Shown here: one piece after another, positions 28,884-29,018 of the stretch
Numbering within the stretch: the first letter of the stretch is position 1
How the letters are laid out: each line of letters starts with the position of its first letter
Source of the DNA: Prevotella sp.
GTDB taxonomy: Bacteria; Bacteroidota; Bacteroidia; Bacteroidales; Dysgonomonadaceae
DNA length: 29,018 nucleotides
Reading direction: 5' to 3'
Assembly (NCBI GenBank): GCA_031260865.1
Contig: JAISKQ010000158.1
Location: 1-29,018 of the forward strand
Made by a program: the position numbers and the translations under genes
The notes under the pieces: generated by a model
The model's database searches: none
The model's input: the letters and a program-made list of their open reading frames with translations, nothing else
What the model was told of the DNA's origin: nothing

Positions 28884-29018
28884 ATGGTAAAGTATCGGGT
28901 AAACTTAACAAAAGAAGAAGTTTTGGAACTTCAGAAAATAGTAAGCAAGGGTTCTCACAGTACACAGACCTACCGGGCAGCCTATATTCTGCTCAATGTA
29001 GATGAAGGCGAGTTCAGT
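28884..29018 (+). CDS. IS630-family transposase, N-terminal part (cut by window end)
   Basis: The visible 45 residues, MVKYRVNLTKEEVLELQKIV and then STQTYRAAYILLNVDEGE, match the helix-turn-helix start of IS630-type transposases, including the RAxILL(N/K)xDEGE pattern. The DDE domain would lie beyond the window. The left end of the element is probably within 28846-28883, directly after cassette K. Confidence 0.75.
   Translation, partial: MVKYRVNLTKEEVLELQKIVSKGSHSTQTYRAAYILLNVDEGEFS

Noticed and set aside
1..29018. tRNA and rRNA genes
   Set aside because: No cloverleaf with a GTTCRANNC-type arm or rRNA-like stretch was recognised by eye on either strand; a covariance-model scan could not be run.

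Overview
The window looks like a chromosome segment of a Bacteroidales bacterium. The evidence is a DUF2027/Smr protein, a PCMD lipoprotein paired with an outer-membrane barrel, a DUF1460 protein, DUF5053 proteins, and promoters of the Bacteroidetes -33 TTTG / -7 TAnnTTTG type. No tRNA or rRNA gene was seen. The window opens inside the DUF2027/Smr gene (minus strand) and closes inside an IS630-type transposase.

The left part (1-11465) is ordinary chromosome: DUF2027/Smr, queA, mltG, a minus-strand run of DUF1460 amidase-like protein, CPBP protease and a WcaJ-type sugar-phosphate transferase, then a PCMD lipoprotein with a barrel protein, a tyrosine phosphatase and an RlmI-like 23S rRNA methyltransferase. 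The stretch 11466-12840 has no convincing gene. It holds a 156-bp structured repeat in two copies and six copies of a GTTACTTTTGTCACC-like motif.

The right part (12840-28836) is a mosaic. Fragments of a defective prophage remain: tail-tube-like protein, coiled-coil protein, truncated portal, DUF6712, a tail-gene-like protein, three small coupled genes and two neck/tail-completion-like genes. Eleven compact two-gene cassettes, called A to K here, are interleaved with them. Six are hicA-hicB (C, D, F, I, J, K) and five are a small ORF followed by a DUF5053 gene (A, B, E, G, H; the small ORF is reduced to 8 codons in E and frameshifted in G).

The main observation is that both cassette types share one layout: (1) a -33/-7 promoter, usually with a cassette-specific palindrome between the boxes; (2) a 5' leader segment close to the predicted transcription start; (3) a small first ORF; (4) a hairpin on or just after the first ORF's stop codon (absent in E); (5) a second ORF with a helix-turn-helix-like C-terminal region; (6) a segment at or just after the second stop codon that is complementary to the leader segment of the same cassette; (7) usually a rho-independent terminator. 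The paired leader/trailer sequences differ from cassette to cassette, and most single-base differences inside the core pairings are G.U compatible. This suggests selection on an RNA panhandle that closes each mRNA. The shared layout also suggests that small ORF + DUF5053 is an uncharacterised toxin-antitoxin-like module. Two cassettes sit between duplicated terminators (133-bp and 43-bp direct repeats), which hints at how cassettes are gained.
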